Source: Flavobacterium aquidurense (GTDB lineage: Bacteria; Bacteroidota; Bacteroidia; Flavobacteriales; Flavobacteriaceae). From it: a stretch of DNA of 64,000 nucleotides. Shown here in pieces: positions 1 to 8,960 of the stretch. The stretch's first letter is position 1; each line of letters opens with the position of its first letter. Both the position numbers and the translations under genes were made by a program. The notes under the pieces were generated by a model. The model saw only the letters and a program-made list of their open reading frames with translations. It was not told the origin of the DNA and ran no database searches. The DNA lies in assembly GCA_900107365.1 (NCBI GenBank), contig FNPS01000002.1, forward strand, positions 310,001-374,000. The letters run 5' to 3'.

Positions 1-294
1 TGATGTTGTTACTGATAAAAGAGTTTGATTATGTAGATATTTTATAACATAATAAACTCCGGCAAAAGCAAAAGCAAAAGAAATCATCACGAGAAACAAA
101 GTAATATTGGGATCAAAAATCTGCATTACCTCTGCATTATCCGTCGGAAAAGCTTTTTTGTTGACAAAGCTGGAATACAAAACAGCTGCAGAAAAAGGAA
201 TTTGTCCAATAAACGATGCTATAATAATTAAAACTGATCCAATAAGATACAACCAAAATTTATTTTGTGGCTTAATTCCTTGTTCTAGAAACAT
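1..294 (-). CDS. CPBP-family intramembrane protease, N-terminal part (cut by window edge)
   Basis: Reading leftwards from an ATG at 292-294, the frame stays open for 97 codons to the window edge, so only the N-terminus is present. It begins MFLEQGIKPQNKFW and has two hydrophobic stretches (about residues 17-40 and 68-90) separated by a short polar loop. This start and first membrane helix resemble flavobacterial CPBP (CAAX-protease/bacteriocin-processing) integral-membrane glutamic endopeptidases, as I recall them. The catalytic EExxR and HxxxN motifs would lie beyond the edge, so the family call cannot be proven here. A repeated FAFAFAG segment is encoded by a short AAAGCA-type repeat near position 61-80. 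The open frame on the other strand at 107-301 is its shadow. Confidence 0.6.
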   Translation of the reverse strand, partial: MFLEQGIKPQNKFWLYLIGSVLIIIASFIGQIPFSAAVLYSSFVNKKAFPTDNAEVMQIFDPNITLFLVMISFAFAFAGVYYVIKYLHNQTLLSVTTS

Positions 295-339
295 AACTTA
301 AAATTTAAAAAATGAGAATTGGATTTAATAAGTAAATCT

Positions 340-347
340 TACTTTTG
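340..347 (+). promoter_or_regulatory. Candidate -7 promoter box (TACTTTTG) for the arsC-like gene
   Basis: TACTTTTG matches the Bacteroidota -7 consensus TAnnTTTG exactly and would put transcription start about 50 nt before the arsC-like start codon. No clear TTTG -33 box stands 19-21 nt upstream, so this is a weak call. Confidence 0.3.
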
Positions 348-407
348 ATGTCGCTAAAATACCCATTTTTGCATTAACTATCTTACAACATTTTAATATA
401 TAACAAA

Positions 408-758
408 ATGATACAAATTTATCATAATCCACGTTGCGGAAAATCAAGAACTTGCCTTGCTTTTATGGATCAGGCTAATCAGGAATATGAAATTATTCCT
501 TATTTAACCAATACGCCAACATTTGATGATTTAAAAGTTTTACTAGGAAAATTAGACCTCGAACCACTCCAATTAGTCAGAACTAAAGAAAAAGTCTGGA
601 TTGAAAATTACAAAGGAAAAACAATGTCCAATGACGAAATCATTCAATCGATGGTTGACAATCCAATTTTGATTGAGCGACCAATTGTAATAAAAGACGG
701 GAAAGCCATTATTGGTAGAGATTTAGACAATGTGGCATCCTTTTTAGACTCGATCTAA
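408..758 (+). CDS. arsC: ArsC-family (glutaredoxin-dependent) arsenate reductase-like protein
   Basis: This 116-aa cytoplasmic protein of thioredoxin-like fold belongs to the glutaredoxin-coupled ArsC family, which reduces arsenate to arsenite. The catalytic cysteine is C10 in NPRCGKSR. Arginines R58, R91 (in ERPIV) and R104 (in AIIGR) match the spacing of the three arsenate-binding arginines of the plasmid R773 enzyme (R60, R94, R107). Length is normal and the start is the only sensible ATG. No arsR, arsB or acr3 gene is adjacent, so it stands alone, as is common in flavobacteria. A role in arsenic resistance is inferred; some family members (Spx/YffB-like) do other thiol chemistry. Confidence 0.85.
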   Translation: MIQIYHNPRCGKSRTCLAFMDQANQEYEIIPYLTNTPTFDDLKVLLGKLDLEPLQLVRTKEKVWIENYKGKTMSNDEIIQSMVDNPILIERPIVIKDGKAIIGRDLDNVASFLDSI

Positions 759-806
759 AGTACCAAATTAACATTTTTTTGTGATTTTACTCTTTAAACC
801 AAAAGC

Positions 807-814
807 TACTTTTG
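807..814 (+). promoter_or_regulatory. Candidate -7 promoter box (TACTTTTG) for the TonB-dependent receptor
   Basis: TACTTTTG fits TAnnTTTG. Transcription would begin near 820, so an ATG at 829 would have almost no leader, whereas the ATG at 847 would have about 27 nt. This supports 847 as the real start of the receptor gene. Confidence 0.35.
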
Positions 815-846
815 CCGTCTAAGAATAAATGAAACCAAAAATAACA

Positions 847-3309
847 ATGAAAAAAATCAAATTTGCTGTATTACTTGTTCTTTTCTTAACAAGTTTTTAC
901 AACTATGCACAGCAGGCACCTCCTGGTAAAAACAAGGTAAAAGTTACCGGAAAAGTATTCGAAAAAGTAAGCAAACAACCGCTTGAATATGCTACTATTT
1001 CGCTAATGGCTCCAAACGACACCAAAGTTATTGCAGGCGGAATTACCAACCCTAAAGGTGAATTTGAAGTAGCTGTTGCCCCTGGTACTTATGATATAAA
1101 AGTTGAATTTATTTCATTTAAATCAACCGAAATCAAAGGAAAAATCATTTCCGGAGACACTAGTTTAGGAGTTGTAAATTTATCAGAAGATGCAGCACAA
1201 TTGAATGAAGTTGTTGTTCGTGCTGAAAAATCTACAGTCGAAATAAAACTGGACAAAAAAGTTTACAATGTTGGTCAGGATATGATGGTAAAAGGAGGAA
1301 CTGTAAGCGACGTTTTAGACAACGTACCATCTGTTTCTGTTGATACAGAAGGAAATGTAAGTCTAAGAGGAAGTGATAATATCCGAATTTTAATTGATGG
1401 AAGACCTTCAAATGCGATAAATGTTGCAGAAGCTTTACGTCAGCTTCCTGCAGATGCTATTGATAAAGTCGAAGTTATTACCAATCCATCAGCTCGTTAT
1501 GATGCTGAAGGTGGTTCAGGATTAATTAATATTATTCTTAAGAAAGGTAAAAATCAAGGTTTCAACGGGACTTTCATAGCCTCTACCGGACTTCCGGAAA
1601 CTTATGGCTTAAGTGCCAATTTAAACTATAAAACAGAAAAGCTAAACTACTTTACGACTGCAGGTTATAACTACAGAACGAACGAAGGTGGTGGTGAAAC
1701 TAACACATCTTATTACAATGCTGATGGAACACCAAAAGGCTTTTTAGATGAAGATCGTGACACAAAAAGAACAAACGATGGATTCAATGGAAGAGCCGGG
1801 ATAGAATGGACAGTGGCGAAAAATACTTTTTGGACCAATGCCATTAATTACCAAAAAAGTTCAGGGAACACAACGGACTTAATCAATTACAATAATTACG
1901 ATGCTAATCATGCTTTTACAGGATCTTCTTATCGTTTAAATAATGGTGATACCGGAAGCGCGAATGTAGAATATACTTCTAATTTAATTAAAAACTTCAA
2001 CGATAAAGGACATAAACTTACTGCCGATTTATCGATTTCAAGAAATACAGACGATAGTAACAGTTACATTACGGCATCTCCAAATTTCAATACTACCTTA
2101 AACGATCAGGTTCAGAAACAAATTCAGGTACAGGCTGATTACGTTTTGCCTTTAGGAAAAGGAAGTCAATTTGAAGCAGGATATAAAGGAAGTTTCGGTG
2201 ACCTGAACAATGAATATTTTGTTAAGGATGAGAATGATGCTCCTATTTCAAACTTATCAAACACTTTAGAATACAAAGAAAACATCAATGCACTTTATAC
2301 TTCGTACGGATTTAAAGTAAACAAATTTTCTTATTTATTTGGTTTGCGTTGGGAAGACACTAACATACAGGTTAACTTATTGGATACTAAAGATTTTAAT
2401 ACTAAAAAATACAACAACTTGTTTCCAAGTGCTTTTGTAAGTTATGAAATCTCAGATCAAAGCAACTTCACGGCCAGCTACAGTAAACGTTTAACAAGAC
2501 CAAGAGGACGTTTCATGAACCCAGCCGTAAACTATTCAAGTAACGTTAATATCTTTCAGGGAAATCCGGATCTAGATCCTTCATTGACTGACAAATATGA
2601 TGTTGGATATATCAAACGTTGGGACAAAGTAACGTTTACAACATCTGCTTATTTTGAAGACACAAAAGACGTTTTTAGTTTTGTGAGAACACCAAACGGT
2701 GAAGAAGTAAACGGAATTCCGGTTATTTTAAGCAGACCGATCAACTTAGGAAAAGAACAAAAATTTGGTTTTGAATTTACCTTTAATTACAACCCATACA
2801 AATGGTGGAGAATCAACAGTAACTTCAATCTTTATAATGTCAAAACTACAGGTTCAAACACGTATACAGACACAAATGGAAACAATGTTGTTCAAAATCT
2901 GGACAACCAGGCCAATACCTGGTTTGCCAGAGTTAGCTCAAAAATAACGTTGCCATACAAAATAGACTGGCAATTAAACGGTACTTATAACGGTGAGCAA
3001 AAAACAGCACAAGGTAAAAACTTAGGTCAATTTGCTATGAATACCGCGTTAAGTAAAGACGTAATGAAAGACAAAGGAACAATTGCTTTCAATATTAGCG
3101 ATATTTTCAACTCAAGAATCATGAGATCGTATACGTACCTTCAAAATGACACAACTCTTGAGAGTCAAACCTCTTATGGTGAAATGCAATTCCGTAAACG
3201 TCAATTCAATTTATCGTTTACCTATCGTTTCAACAAACCTAAAAGTGAAAGAGATAAGAATGCACAGCCTAAAAACGAAGGTGACGGCGGCGGAGATTAT
3301 CCGGGATAA
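847..3309 (+). CDS. TonB-dependent outer-membrane receptor (CarboxypepD-reg domain, plug, OMP_b-brl_3-type barrel)
   Basis: An 820-aa outer-membrane protein. From the ATG at 847 the N-terminus is a clean signal peptide (MKKIKFAVLLVLFL, cleavage near AQQA). An upstream ATG at 829 adds six polar residues and is disfavoured. After the signal comes a carboxypeptidase-regulatory-like beta domain (about residues 30-115), then a plug domain containing NVPSVSVD, VSLRGSDN and ILIDGRPSNA, then a long beta-barrel rich in aromatic strands with the typical SASYSKR/RPRGRFMNP-type segments. The C-terminus is polar and glycine-rich (GDGGGDYPG), as often seen in this receptor subfamily. It is monocistronic with a terminator at 3467-3502 and has no SusD partner, so a siderophore, metal or peptide substrate cannot be chosen from sequence. 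Confidence 0.9.
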   Translation: MKKIKFAVLLVLFLTSFYNYAQQAPPGKNKVKVTGKVFEKVSKQPLEYATISLMAPNDTKVIAGGITNPKGEFEVAVAPGTYDIKVEFISFKSTEIKGKIISGDTSLGVVNLSEDAAQLNEVVVRAEKSTVEIKLDKKVYNVGQDMMVKGGTVSDVLDNVPSVSVDTEGNVSLRGSDNIRILIDGRPSNAINVAEALRQLPADAIDKVEVITNPSARYDAEGGSGLINIILKKGKNQGFNGTFIASTGLPETYGLSANLNYKTEKLNYFTTAGYNYRTNEGGGETNTSYYNADGTPKGFLDEDRDTKRTNDGFNGRAGIEWTVAKNTFWTNAINYQKSSGNTTDLINYNNYDANHAFTGSSYRLNNGDTGSANVEYTSNLIKNFNDKGHKLTADLSISRNTDDSNSYITASPNFNTTLNDQVQKQIQVQADYVLPLGKGSQFEAGYKGSFGDLNNEYFVKDENDAPISNLSNTLEYKENINALYTSYGFKVNKFSYLFGLRWEDTNIQVNLLDTKDFNTKKYNNLFPSAFVSYEISDQSNFTASYSKRLTRPRGRFMNPAVNYSSNVNIFQGNPDLDPSLTDKYDVGYIKRWDKVTFTTSAYFEDTKDVFSFVRTPNGEEVNGIPVILSRPINLGKEQKFGFEFTFNYNPYKWWRINSNFNLYNVKTTGSNTYTDTNGNNVVQNLDNQANTWFARVSSKITLPYKIDWQLNGTYNGEQKTAQGKNLGQFAMNTALSKDVMKDKGTIAFNISDIFNSRIMRSYTYLQNDTTLESQTSYGEMQFRKRQFNLSFTYRFNKPKSERDKNAQPKNEGDGGGDYPG

Positions 3310-3318
3310 TATTAGTTA

Positions 3319-3452
3319 AATTCCAATATTAAAAATTCCAAATTCCAATTTAAGACTCAATAACTAAGTTTTTAAAATTGGAATTTGGATTTTTTTTATT
3401 GGAATTTGGAATTTTTTTTATTGGAATTTGGAATTTTAAATATTGGAATTTC
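3319..3452. repeat. Cluster of TTGGAATTTGGAATTTT direct repeats with an inverted copy
   Basis: Three near-identical units of the type ATTGGAATTTGGA stand at about 3374-3452 in direct orientation, and an inverted counterpart (ATTCCAAATTCCAAT) stands at 3340-3352. The inverted copy can pair with any of the direct ones, giving alternative AT-rich hairpins just after the receptor stop codon. They may help 3'-end formation; they do not have the spacer structure of a CRISPR array. Confidence 0.6.
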
Positions 3453-3466
3453 TAACCTTATGCCAT

Positions 3467-3502
3467 AAAAAAAAGGACTCGTAAAAACGGGTCCTTTTTT
3501 TA
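3467..3502 (+). terminator. Rho-independent terminator (bidirectional)
   Basis: A-tract, stem AAGGAC(T)CG paired with CG(G)GTCCTT across a TAAAAA-type loop, then a T-tract. It lies between the convergent receptor gene and the small membrane-protein gene and can serve both. Confidence 0.8.
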
Positions 3503-3518
3503 TGAAGTCAATTTAAAA

Positions 3519-3692
3519 TTAAATTGATTGCTCTTCTTGTCTCTTTTTTGCTCTTTTCTCTTTGAACATTTCCCAGCTTGCTCCCGTAACCCAATAAGAT
3601 ACGAAACCAACTAAGAAAAACATCAACCAAAACCCTATAGTTAGTATGGTCAAGAAAAGTAAAAAGCCTAAGTACTGTGAAAATTCAAACAT
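3519..3692 (-). CDS. Small membrane protein of unknown function
   Basis: A 57-aa protein starting MFEFSQYLGF from an ATG at 3690-3692; a longer form from 3722 would add ten polar residues before the hydrophobic part. Residues about 7-40 are strongly hydrophobic, enough for one long or two short membrane segments, followed by a basic tail (KEKRAKKRQEEQSI). I do not recognise a family, although small proteins of this kind are common in Flavobacterium genomes. The convergent terminator at 3467-3502 would end its transcript. Confidence 0.5.
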   Translation of the reverse strand: MFEFSQYLGFLLFLTILTIGFWLMFFLVGFVSYWVTGASWEMFKEKRAKKRQEEQSI

Positions 3693-4084
3693 GTTTTCCG
3701 GAATTTTTGAATGTAAGGACAAATGTAAGTTTTATATTTTTCCTTAGCAATAAAATCCAAATCAATTTTTATAAAAACACAATTATCCGTATATTTAAAC
3801 TCATTTTAAATAAGAAATTTTTTCAATTATCATCTAACTGTCTAAATTTGAAGATTATGAGTATTTACAGGAGCTGGTTCCCGCTATTCGTTACAATCTT
3901 TTATATTTTTAAAGAAAAAATATAAAAGGATTTCCTCTACTATCGGGGCTAGGCATTCATTTTCAAAAGAAATTTTAAACATCAGAGAAAAAAATCCGTT
4001 TTTAATCCGCGTTTTTTACGAAGTAAATCCGTGTTATCCGCGTTCAATTCACCAGCAACATTTTACAACAAACTATATATACAA
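3693..4084. other. Intergenic region with short ATCCG(C/T)GTT repeats
   Basis: There is no convincing gene here. Near 3990-4048 a short motif of the type AATCCGTGTT / AATCCGCGTT occurs about four times in direct orientation, as in the dispersed intergenic repeats of flavobacteria. The upstream 200 nt are featureless AT-rich DNA. The fumC promoter must lie here but no clear box stands out. Confidence 0.4.
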
Positions 4085-5470
4085 ATGAAATACAGAATAG
4101 AGAAAGACACCATGGGCGAAGTACAAGTCCCTGCTGATAAATATTGGGGTGCACAAACAGAACGTTCCCGCAACAATTTCAAAATTGGACCATCTGCTTC
4201 AATGCCGTCAGAAATCATCGAAGGTTTCGCCTATCTAAAAAAAGCAGCTGCATACGCCAATGCAGATTTAGGAGTTTTACCAGCCGAAAAAAGGGATGCG
4301 ATTGCAGCCGTTTGCGACGAAATTTTAGCAGGCCAATTAAAAGATGAATTTCCGTTAGTAATTTGGCAAACAGGTTCGGGAACACAAAGTAACATGAACG
4401 TTAACGAAGTAATTGCCAATCGCGCACAAGTTTTAAAGGGATTTAATATTGGCGAAGGCGAACCGTTTATTAAAGCCAATGATGATGTCAATAAATCACA
4501 ATCATCAAACGATACTTTCCCAACCGCAATGCATATTGCAGCTTATAAAATTGTTGTAGAAACTACTATTCCGGGAGTTGAGAAATTACAGGCAACTTTA
4601 GCCGCAAAAGCAACTGAATTCAAAGATGTTGTAAAAATTGGCCGTACCCATCTTATGGATGCTACTCCTCTAACATTAGGACAAGAAATTTCAGGATATG
4701 TCGCTCAATTATCTTTTGGTTTAAAAGCGCTTAAAAACACTTTAGCACATCTTTCAGAAATTGCTCTTGGAGGAACCGCAGTAGGCACCGGACTAAATAC
4801 ACCAAAAGGTTACGACGTAAAAGTTGCCGACTACATCGCTAAATTCACCAACCTGCCTTTCATTACAGCCGAAAATAAATTTGAAGCTCTGGCAGCACAT
4901 GATGCTATTGTAGAGACGCATGGTGCTCTAAAACAATTGGCCGTTTCTTTAAACAAAATAGCAAATGACGTTAGAATGCTGGCTTCAGGCCCACGATCCG
5001 GAATTGGTGAAATTCATATTCCTGAAAACGAACCAGGTTCTTCCATCATGCCTGGAAAAGTAAATCCAACACAATGCGAGGCCTTAACGATGGTTTGCGC
5101 TCAGGTTATCGGAAATGATATGGCAATTGCCATTGGCGGAATGCAGGGACATTATGAATTAAATGTTTTTAAACCGGTTATGGCTGCTAACTTTTTACAA
5201 TCAGCACGATTATTAGGAGATGCCTGTGTTTCCTTCGATGAACATTGCGCTCAGGGAATCGAACCCAATTACAAACGTATCAAAGAATTAGTAGACAATT
5301 CTCTAATGTTGGTTACGGCTTTAAATACTAAAATTGGGTATTATAAAGCCGCAGAAATAGCACAAACTGCCCATAAAAACGGAACAACTCTTAAAGAAGA
5401 AGCTGTTCGTTTGGGTTATGTTACTCCGGAAGATTTTGATGCCTGGGTAAAACCGGAAGAGATGGTTTGA
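4085..5470 (+). CDS. fumC: Class II fumarate hydratase
   Basis: A 461-aa cytoplasmic enzyme that interconverts fumarate and malate in the TCA cycle. The start [22 protein letters not shown] is the normal FumC N-terminus; an upstream ATG at 4031 adds 18 residues that do not look like part of the family. Superfamily signatures are present in order: [10 protein letters not shown] (about 96-105), [10 protein letters not shown] (about 186-195) and the fumarase/aspartase loop [11 protein letters not shown] (about 318-328), almost the same numbering as E. coli FumC. This separates it from aspartase, which is represented by another gene at the right end of the window. It converges on the oxidoreductase gene with a shared terminator between them. 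Confidence 0.96.
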   Translation: MKYRIEKDTMGEVQVPADKYWGAQTERSRNNFKIGPSASMPSEIIEGFAYLKKAAAYANADLGVLPAEKRDAIAAVCDEILAGQLKDEFPLVIWQTGSGTQSNMNVNEVIANRAQVLKGFNIGEGEPFIKANDDVNKSQSSNDTFPTAMHIAAYKIVVETTIPGVEKLQATLAAKATEFKDVVKIGRTHLMDATPLTLGQEISGYVAQLSFGLKALKNTLAHLSEIALGGTAVGTGLNTPKGYDVKVADYIAKFTNLPFITAENKFEALAAHDAIVETHGALKQLAVSLNKIANDVRMLASGPRSGIGEIHIPENEPGSSIMPGKVNPTQCEALTMVCAQVIGNDMAIAIGGMQGHYELNVFKPVMAANFLQSARLLGDACVSFDEHCAQGIEPNYKRIKELVDNSLMLVTALNTKIGYYKAAEIAQTAHKNGTTLKEEAVRLGYVTPEDFDAWVKPEEMV

Positions 5471-5477
5471 TTTAATT

Positions 5478-5665
5478 GTTAATTGTGAATGGTAAATTAT
5501 TAATTAATTTGGTTTGCGTCACTTCAACCAACGAAAAGTCACTCTTTGATCTCGAACAAAAATGTTAGTTTTTAATAAAAAGGGTTTTATAAAAGTCTAG
5601 ACTTTTATAAAACCCTTTTTATTAGATCAAATCATTAATTTACAATTTACCATTCACAATTAACC
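5478..5665. repeat. Inverted repeat (TTAATTGTGAATGGTAAATT type) flanking a terminator
   Basis: The left arm (about 5478-5503, containing TAATTGTGAATGGTAAATT) is repeated inverted at about 5636-5665 (AATTTACCATTCACAATTA), with the shared terminator in between. Such arms are typical dispersed flavobacterial intergenic repeats. The right arm overlaps the last codons of the oxidoreductase gene. Confidence 0.6.
5573..5622. terminator. Bidirectional terminator, long perfect palindrome
   Basis: A nearly perfect palindrome centred on TCTAGA: AAAAAGGGTTTTATAAAAGT pairs with its exact complement and is bordered by A- and T-tracts on both sides. It serves both fumC and the convergent oxidoreductase gene. 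Confidence 0.85.
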
Positions 5666-6859
5666 ATTGACATACTCTTGTAAATAAGCAAATCTTGGAG
5701 TCAATTTTCCTTTTTCAGTAATTTTGGCTCTTTGTAGAATTCCGTCTTTATCTCCGTTAAAAAATGCCGGAATAACATGTTCCATAAATTGTTCTCCGAA
5801 ACCTTCACTTGCATCTTTCGGAATTTCGCATGGCAAATTATCAACCGCCATTACTACAATTGCAGCGGGGTGAAAAACATCAACTTCTTTATTTTCTAAT
5901 GGGAAATAACCGTAAATAGGTTCTTCAATTGTCGACGAACGTAATGTACAGGCGATTGGCCCATTAACATCACACGAAATATCTGCAACAACCCTCAATT
6001 TGCAATCACTGGCATTCAGCATCTCCTGAGTTAAGATCATTGGCGCTGCATTATCATAAAAGTGACCTGCATAATAGATATCTGAAACTTTTGTGAATTT
6101 TTCGAAATCTGACACATAGGCTTCAGGATGTGAAGTAAAATCATTGAAATCCAGAACCTGTCCGTCAATTCGTTTGTTGTATTCTAAAACATCCAATTGA
6201 ACATAAACTGACTGCGTATACTTTTTAGTTAAATAGTTATCTACTGTAACTTCTTTAACTTTAATAGCATCTAAAATTTCTTTTACACCGCTTCCTACTT
6301 TTCCGGTTCCGGTAACGACAAATTTCAACGATGGTAAGGTAATACGTTTTAAGTGCGCGATTAAAGCTTCTTTTCCTGCCAGCGTTTCTGCTTTTGGTAA
6401 TTTAAACAATTCAAATTTTATTCCGAAAGCACGAATTCCATTGTATACACCAACCATTCCGGCATATTTTCCAAAACCAATCAAACGACGATTTTCAGCA
6501 TCAACAATAGTTTCGTGGTCGTATAAATCGATATTATTTTCTAAAATTGCTTTTAACAATTTTCTATTATAAGGTTGTTTCTTTATTGTATGAGAAAAAA
6601 AGAAATAAGCCTTATTTGGAATCAAATTTTCAACAGGAACTTCTTTTACACCAAACAAAACATCGCAATCTGAGACATTATCGGTCACAGTTATGCCCAT
6701 GCTTTTATATTGCAGATCAGTAAAAATTCGGATATCAGAAGTTTCAACTTCAACAGTTGCATCATGATAAAGCTGTTTTAATTTAGCAAGTTCATTTGGT
6801 GAGAACACTACCCGTCTGTCTGGTGGGGATTTTCTTTCTTTTATAATTCCAAATTTCAT
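5660..6859 (-). CDS. NAD(P)-dependent oxidoreductase, saccharopine dehydrogenase (lysine-forming)/alanine dehydrogenase-like
   Basis: A 399-aa protein of the AlaDH/PNT/saccharopine-dehydrogenase superfamily. The N-terminal domain begins MKFGIIKERKSPPDRRV and carries the lysine of a VKEVP segment (71-75) and the histidine of FFSHTIKKQPYNR (about 87-99), matching the substrate-side Lys and His of yeast LYS1-type saccharopine dehydrogenase. A Rossmann motif GTGKVGSG follows at 184-191, and a C-terminal return to the substrate domain has YYAGHFYDNAAP. It most likely oxidises or reduces an amino-acid-type substrate in the cytoplasm; the substrate is unknown. The protein is full length and the gene stands alone, converging on fumC. 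Confidence 0.75.
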   Translation of the reverse strand: MKFGIIKERKSPPDRRVVFSPNELAKLKQLYHDATVEVETSDIRIFTDLQYKSMGITVTDNVSDCDVLFGVKEVPVENLIPNKAYFFFSHTIKKQPYNRKLLKAILENNIDLYDHETIVDAENRRLIGFGKYAGMVGVYNGIRAFGIKFELFKLPKAETLAGKEALIAHLKRITLPSLKFVVTGTGKVGSGVKEILDAIKVKEVTVDNYLTKKYTQSVYVQLDVLEYNKRIDGQVLDFNDFTSHPEAYVSDFEKFTKVSDIYYAGHFYDNAAPMILTQEMLNASDCKLRVVADISCDVNGPIACTLRSSTIEEPIYGYFPLENKEVDVFHPAAIVVMAVDNLPCEIPKDASEGFGEQFMEHVIPAFFNGDKDGILQRAKITEKGKLTPRFAYLQEYVNG

Positions 6860-7096
6860 TTATACGAGATTAAGATAAGTATTAATATAACTTTTTAGAT
6901 TCAATTTGTTTCAAATATAACAAAATTAGTTAAAATTTTGTTGTTATTTTCTTATTTGAAACATTTTTATAACGCTAAGAGCTGATGTACAATCGACTAA
7001 CAAAAAAAGAAGTTAAAACAATGTTAAAATTAAATTTTTGACAACGTCAAAAAACCAAAACATAAATATTGAATTCTATATATTTGTTTTTAAAGA

Positions 7097-8302
7097 ATGA
7101 TGAAAATGAGTCTCCTAAAAAAAACAAATATACCACAAATACTTTTCCTAATCCTAGTTTTAAGTTCATGTGGAAAAGATAAAAAAACAACTACAGATAC
7201 TGTTTCAGCGGTAGAGGATACAATGCCCAGGATGAAACCTCATGCTCCTGAAAAGAGATTAAGCCAGGCCTATATAAATTCAGTAAAAGGGAGAATAAAT
7301 CATTTTTACACTAAAAACTGGCCAAACAACAGCATGAATGGAAGCTTTCTTGTTGCCAGAAATGGTCAGATTATCTTTGAAAGATATAACGGTTATGCCA
7401 ATAAAAATGAAGGCACAAAAATAACTGCAGATACACCTGTACAAATTGCTTCTGTAAGCAAAGTTTTGACTGCGACTACAGTCTTAAAATTGGTTAATGC
7501 CGGTAAACTTGATTTAGATCAAAAAGTAAATACAATCTTAAAAACATTTCCTTACGAAGATTGTACCGTTCGAATGTTGTTAAGCCATCGTAGCGGTATG
7601 CGTAATTACGCCTATTTTACAGATCATGATAAATCAATTTGGGATCGACATAATCAGCTTACCAATGCAGATATTTTAAATATTCTGGCAACAAAAGATA
7701 TTGGACTGGAATCAAAAACGGGAACACGTTTTGGATATTGCAATACCAACTATGCCATGTTAGCTCTGATTATCGAAAAAATTACCGGTTTGAAGTATAA
7801 AGAAGCAATGTCTGAAATCATTTTCAAACCTTTAGGAATGACACATACTTATGTTTTTGACGATGACAAAGACAGAAAAAAAATTGTTCCATCCTATAAA
7901 GGGAATGGCGCAGAAATAGGTTTTGATTATCTGGATAATGTTTACGGAGATAAAAACGTATTTTCGACTGCCCGAGATCTTTTAAAATTTGACCGAGCCA
8001 GAAATTCACCTGACTTTTTGAAACCGGCTTTATTAAAAGAGGTATATACAGGTTATAGCAACGAAAGAAAAGGAACAAAAAATTATGGTTTGGGTATCCG
8101 AATGATCAATTGGGAAACAGGTCAAAATTTCTATTTCCATAACGGTTGGTGGCATGGGAATACCTCATCTTATATACCGCTTCAAAAGGAAAATGTGACG
8201 ATTATAGCTTTGTCCAACAAAATGACTACTAAAACATATGCCGTTCGCAAACTGGCACCCATTTTTGGAGATTATCCTTTTAATTTTAAGGATGAAGAAT
8301 AA
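7097..8302 (+). CDS. Serine hydrolase, beta-lactamase class C / penicillin-binding-protein-like lipoprotein
   Basis: A 401-aa protein with a lipoprotein signal (hydrophobic stretch and lipobox LSSC, C25), so it is probably anchored in the periplasm or outer membrane. The serine-hydrolase fold is shown by SVSK (119-122, nucleophile S119 and K122), YCN (214-216, the YxN motif) and a C-terminal HNGWWHG region (HxG/KTG equivalent). The family includes class C beta-lactamases, DD-peptidases and esterases; the sequence does not choose between them. Start alternatives at residues 2 and 4 exist (MMKMSLL) and change little. It stands alone before the ssrA gene. Confidence 0.8.
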   Translation: MMKMSLLKKTNIPQILFLILVLSSCGKDKKTTTDTVSAVEDTMPRMKPHAPEKRLSQAYINSVKGRINHFYTKNWPNNSMNGSFLVARNGQIIFERYNGYANKNEGTKITADTPVQIASVSKVLTATTVLKLVNAGKLDLDQKVNTILKTFPYEDCTVRMLLSHRSGMRNYAYFTDHDKSIWDRHNQLTNADILNILATKDIGLESKTGTRFGYCNTNYAMLALIIEKITGLKYKEAMSEIIFKPLGMTHTYVFDDDKDRKKIVPSYKGNGAEIGFDYLDNVYGDKNVFSTARDLLKFDRARNSPDFLKPALLKEVYTGYSNERKGTKNYGLGIRMINWETGQNFYFHNGWWHGNTSSYIPLQKENVTIIALSNKMTTKTYAVRKLAPIFGDYPFNFKDEE

Positions 8303-8310
8303 TACAATAG

Positions 8311-8452
8311 TCGAAAGTCGAAAGTCAAAAGTCCTAAGGTCACAAATGTATTATCATATTGACTTCGCTCTTCTTTAAAATACACCAATTGGATAAAAAG
8401 AGCACGAAAGTATTTGACTTTAAAAACTTTATGACATTTGACTTTCGACTAC
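8311..8452. repeat. Inverted repeat of GTCGAAAGTCAAA type
   Basis: AGTCGAAAGTCGAAAGTCAAA at about 8311-8331 includes a tandem TCGAAAG duplication and is mirrored by TTTGACTTTCGACT at about 8438-8451. Together they could form a large imperfect hairpin after the serine hydrolase gene. It looks like a dispersed intergenic repeat with possible terminator activity. Confidence 0.5.
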
Positions 8453-8507
8453 ATAGAATAATACAATTTTTCTGAAAATTTTATTACCAAACTAACTTCA
8501 AATAGTA

Positions 8508-8515
8508 TAAATTTG
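8508..8515 (+). promoter_or_regulatory. Candidate -7 box (TAAATTTG) for ssrA
   Basis: TAAATTTG matches TAnnTTTG and ends 13 nt before the mature 5' end of tmRNA, which allows a short 5' leader to be removed by processing. No strong TTTG -33 element is visible, so confidence is moderate. Confidence 0.45.
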
Positions 8516-8528
8516 CAAACTCATTTTT

Positions 8529-8921
8529 GGGGTCGACTGGTTTTGACAGCAAGTCGAATTGGAAAGTAAGCACGTCGAGCATTGAGACCTTGCTCGTAAA
8601 TATAAGATCTTACAATTTTACACGGCGAAAATAACTACGCTTTAGCTGCATAATCTGAATTATAGTAAGATTAGCCACGTCCCTATAAGATAGGGAAGCT
8701 GGATTCTCCTTGAAAGCCTTGGTTTGTGGCGGTCAGTTTAGGGGAACCGTAAAAATAAACCTAGATTTCCATGAGCTTCGGGTGGAGATCGAAATTAAGA
8801 AGATAAGTGTTGAGTGGTTGTTCCTGACCTAGCTTAACAACGAAAATCCAATCAGGAAATAAACGTGTAGAAAGCTCTTTAGTTGCTTGTTTGGACCCGG
8901 GTTCGATTCCCGGCGACTCCA
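8529..8921 (+). ncRNA. ssrA: tmRNA (transfer-messenger RNA)
   Basis: About 393 nt. The 5' end GGGGTCGACTGG pairs with the 3' end CGACTCC (plus discriminator A at 8921; CCA is not encoded) to form the tRNA-like acceptor stem, and the T arm is GGGTTCGATTCCC. The internal reading frame at 8624-8653 encodes GENNYALAA followed by TAA, the normal type of Bacteroidota degradation tag. The RNA rescues stalled ribosomes together with SmpB and marks the nascent chain for proteolysis. A terminator follows at once. The 3' end of ssrA is a well-known integration site for genomic islands, and the downstream DNA here fits that (see findings). Confidence 0.96.
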
Positions 8922-8927
8922 CAAAAA

Positions 8928-8960
8928 AGTCTGTAAACCCCTTGTTTACGGGCTTTTTTA
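8928..8960 (+). terminator. Rho-independent terminator of ssrA
   Basis: AGTCTGTAAAC pairs with GTTTACGGGCT (two G-U pairs) around a short C-rich loop and is followed by a T-tract. Confidence 0.85.

Noticed and set aside
107..301. Open frame of 64 codons on the + strand
   Set aside because: It is the shadow of the CPBP-like gene on the other strand, which has a clear membrane-protein pattern.
3374..3452. Possible CRISPR-like array of TTGGAATTTGGAA units
   Set aside because: Units are short and have no unique spacers of constant length; no cas genes are in the window.
4031..4084. N-terminal extension of fumarase
   Set aside because: The extra 18 residues do not resemble FumC; the ATG at 4085 gives the normal start and length.
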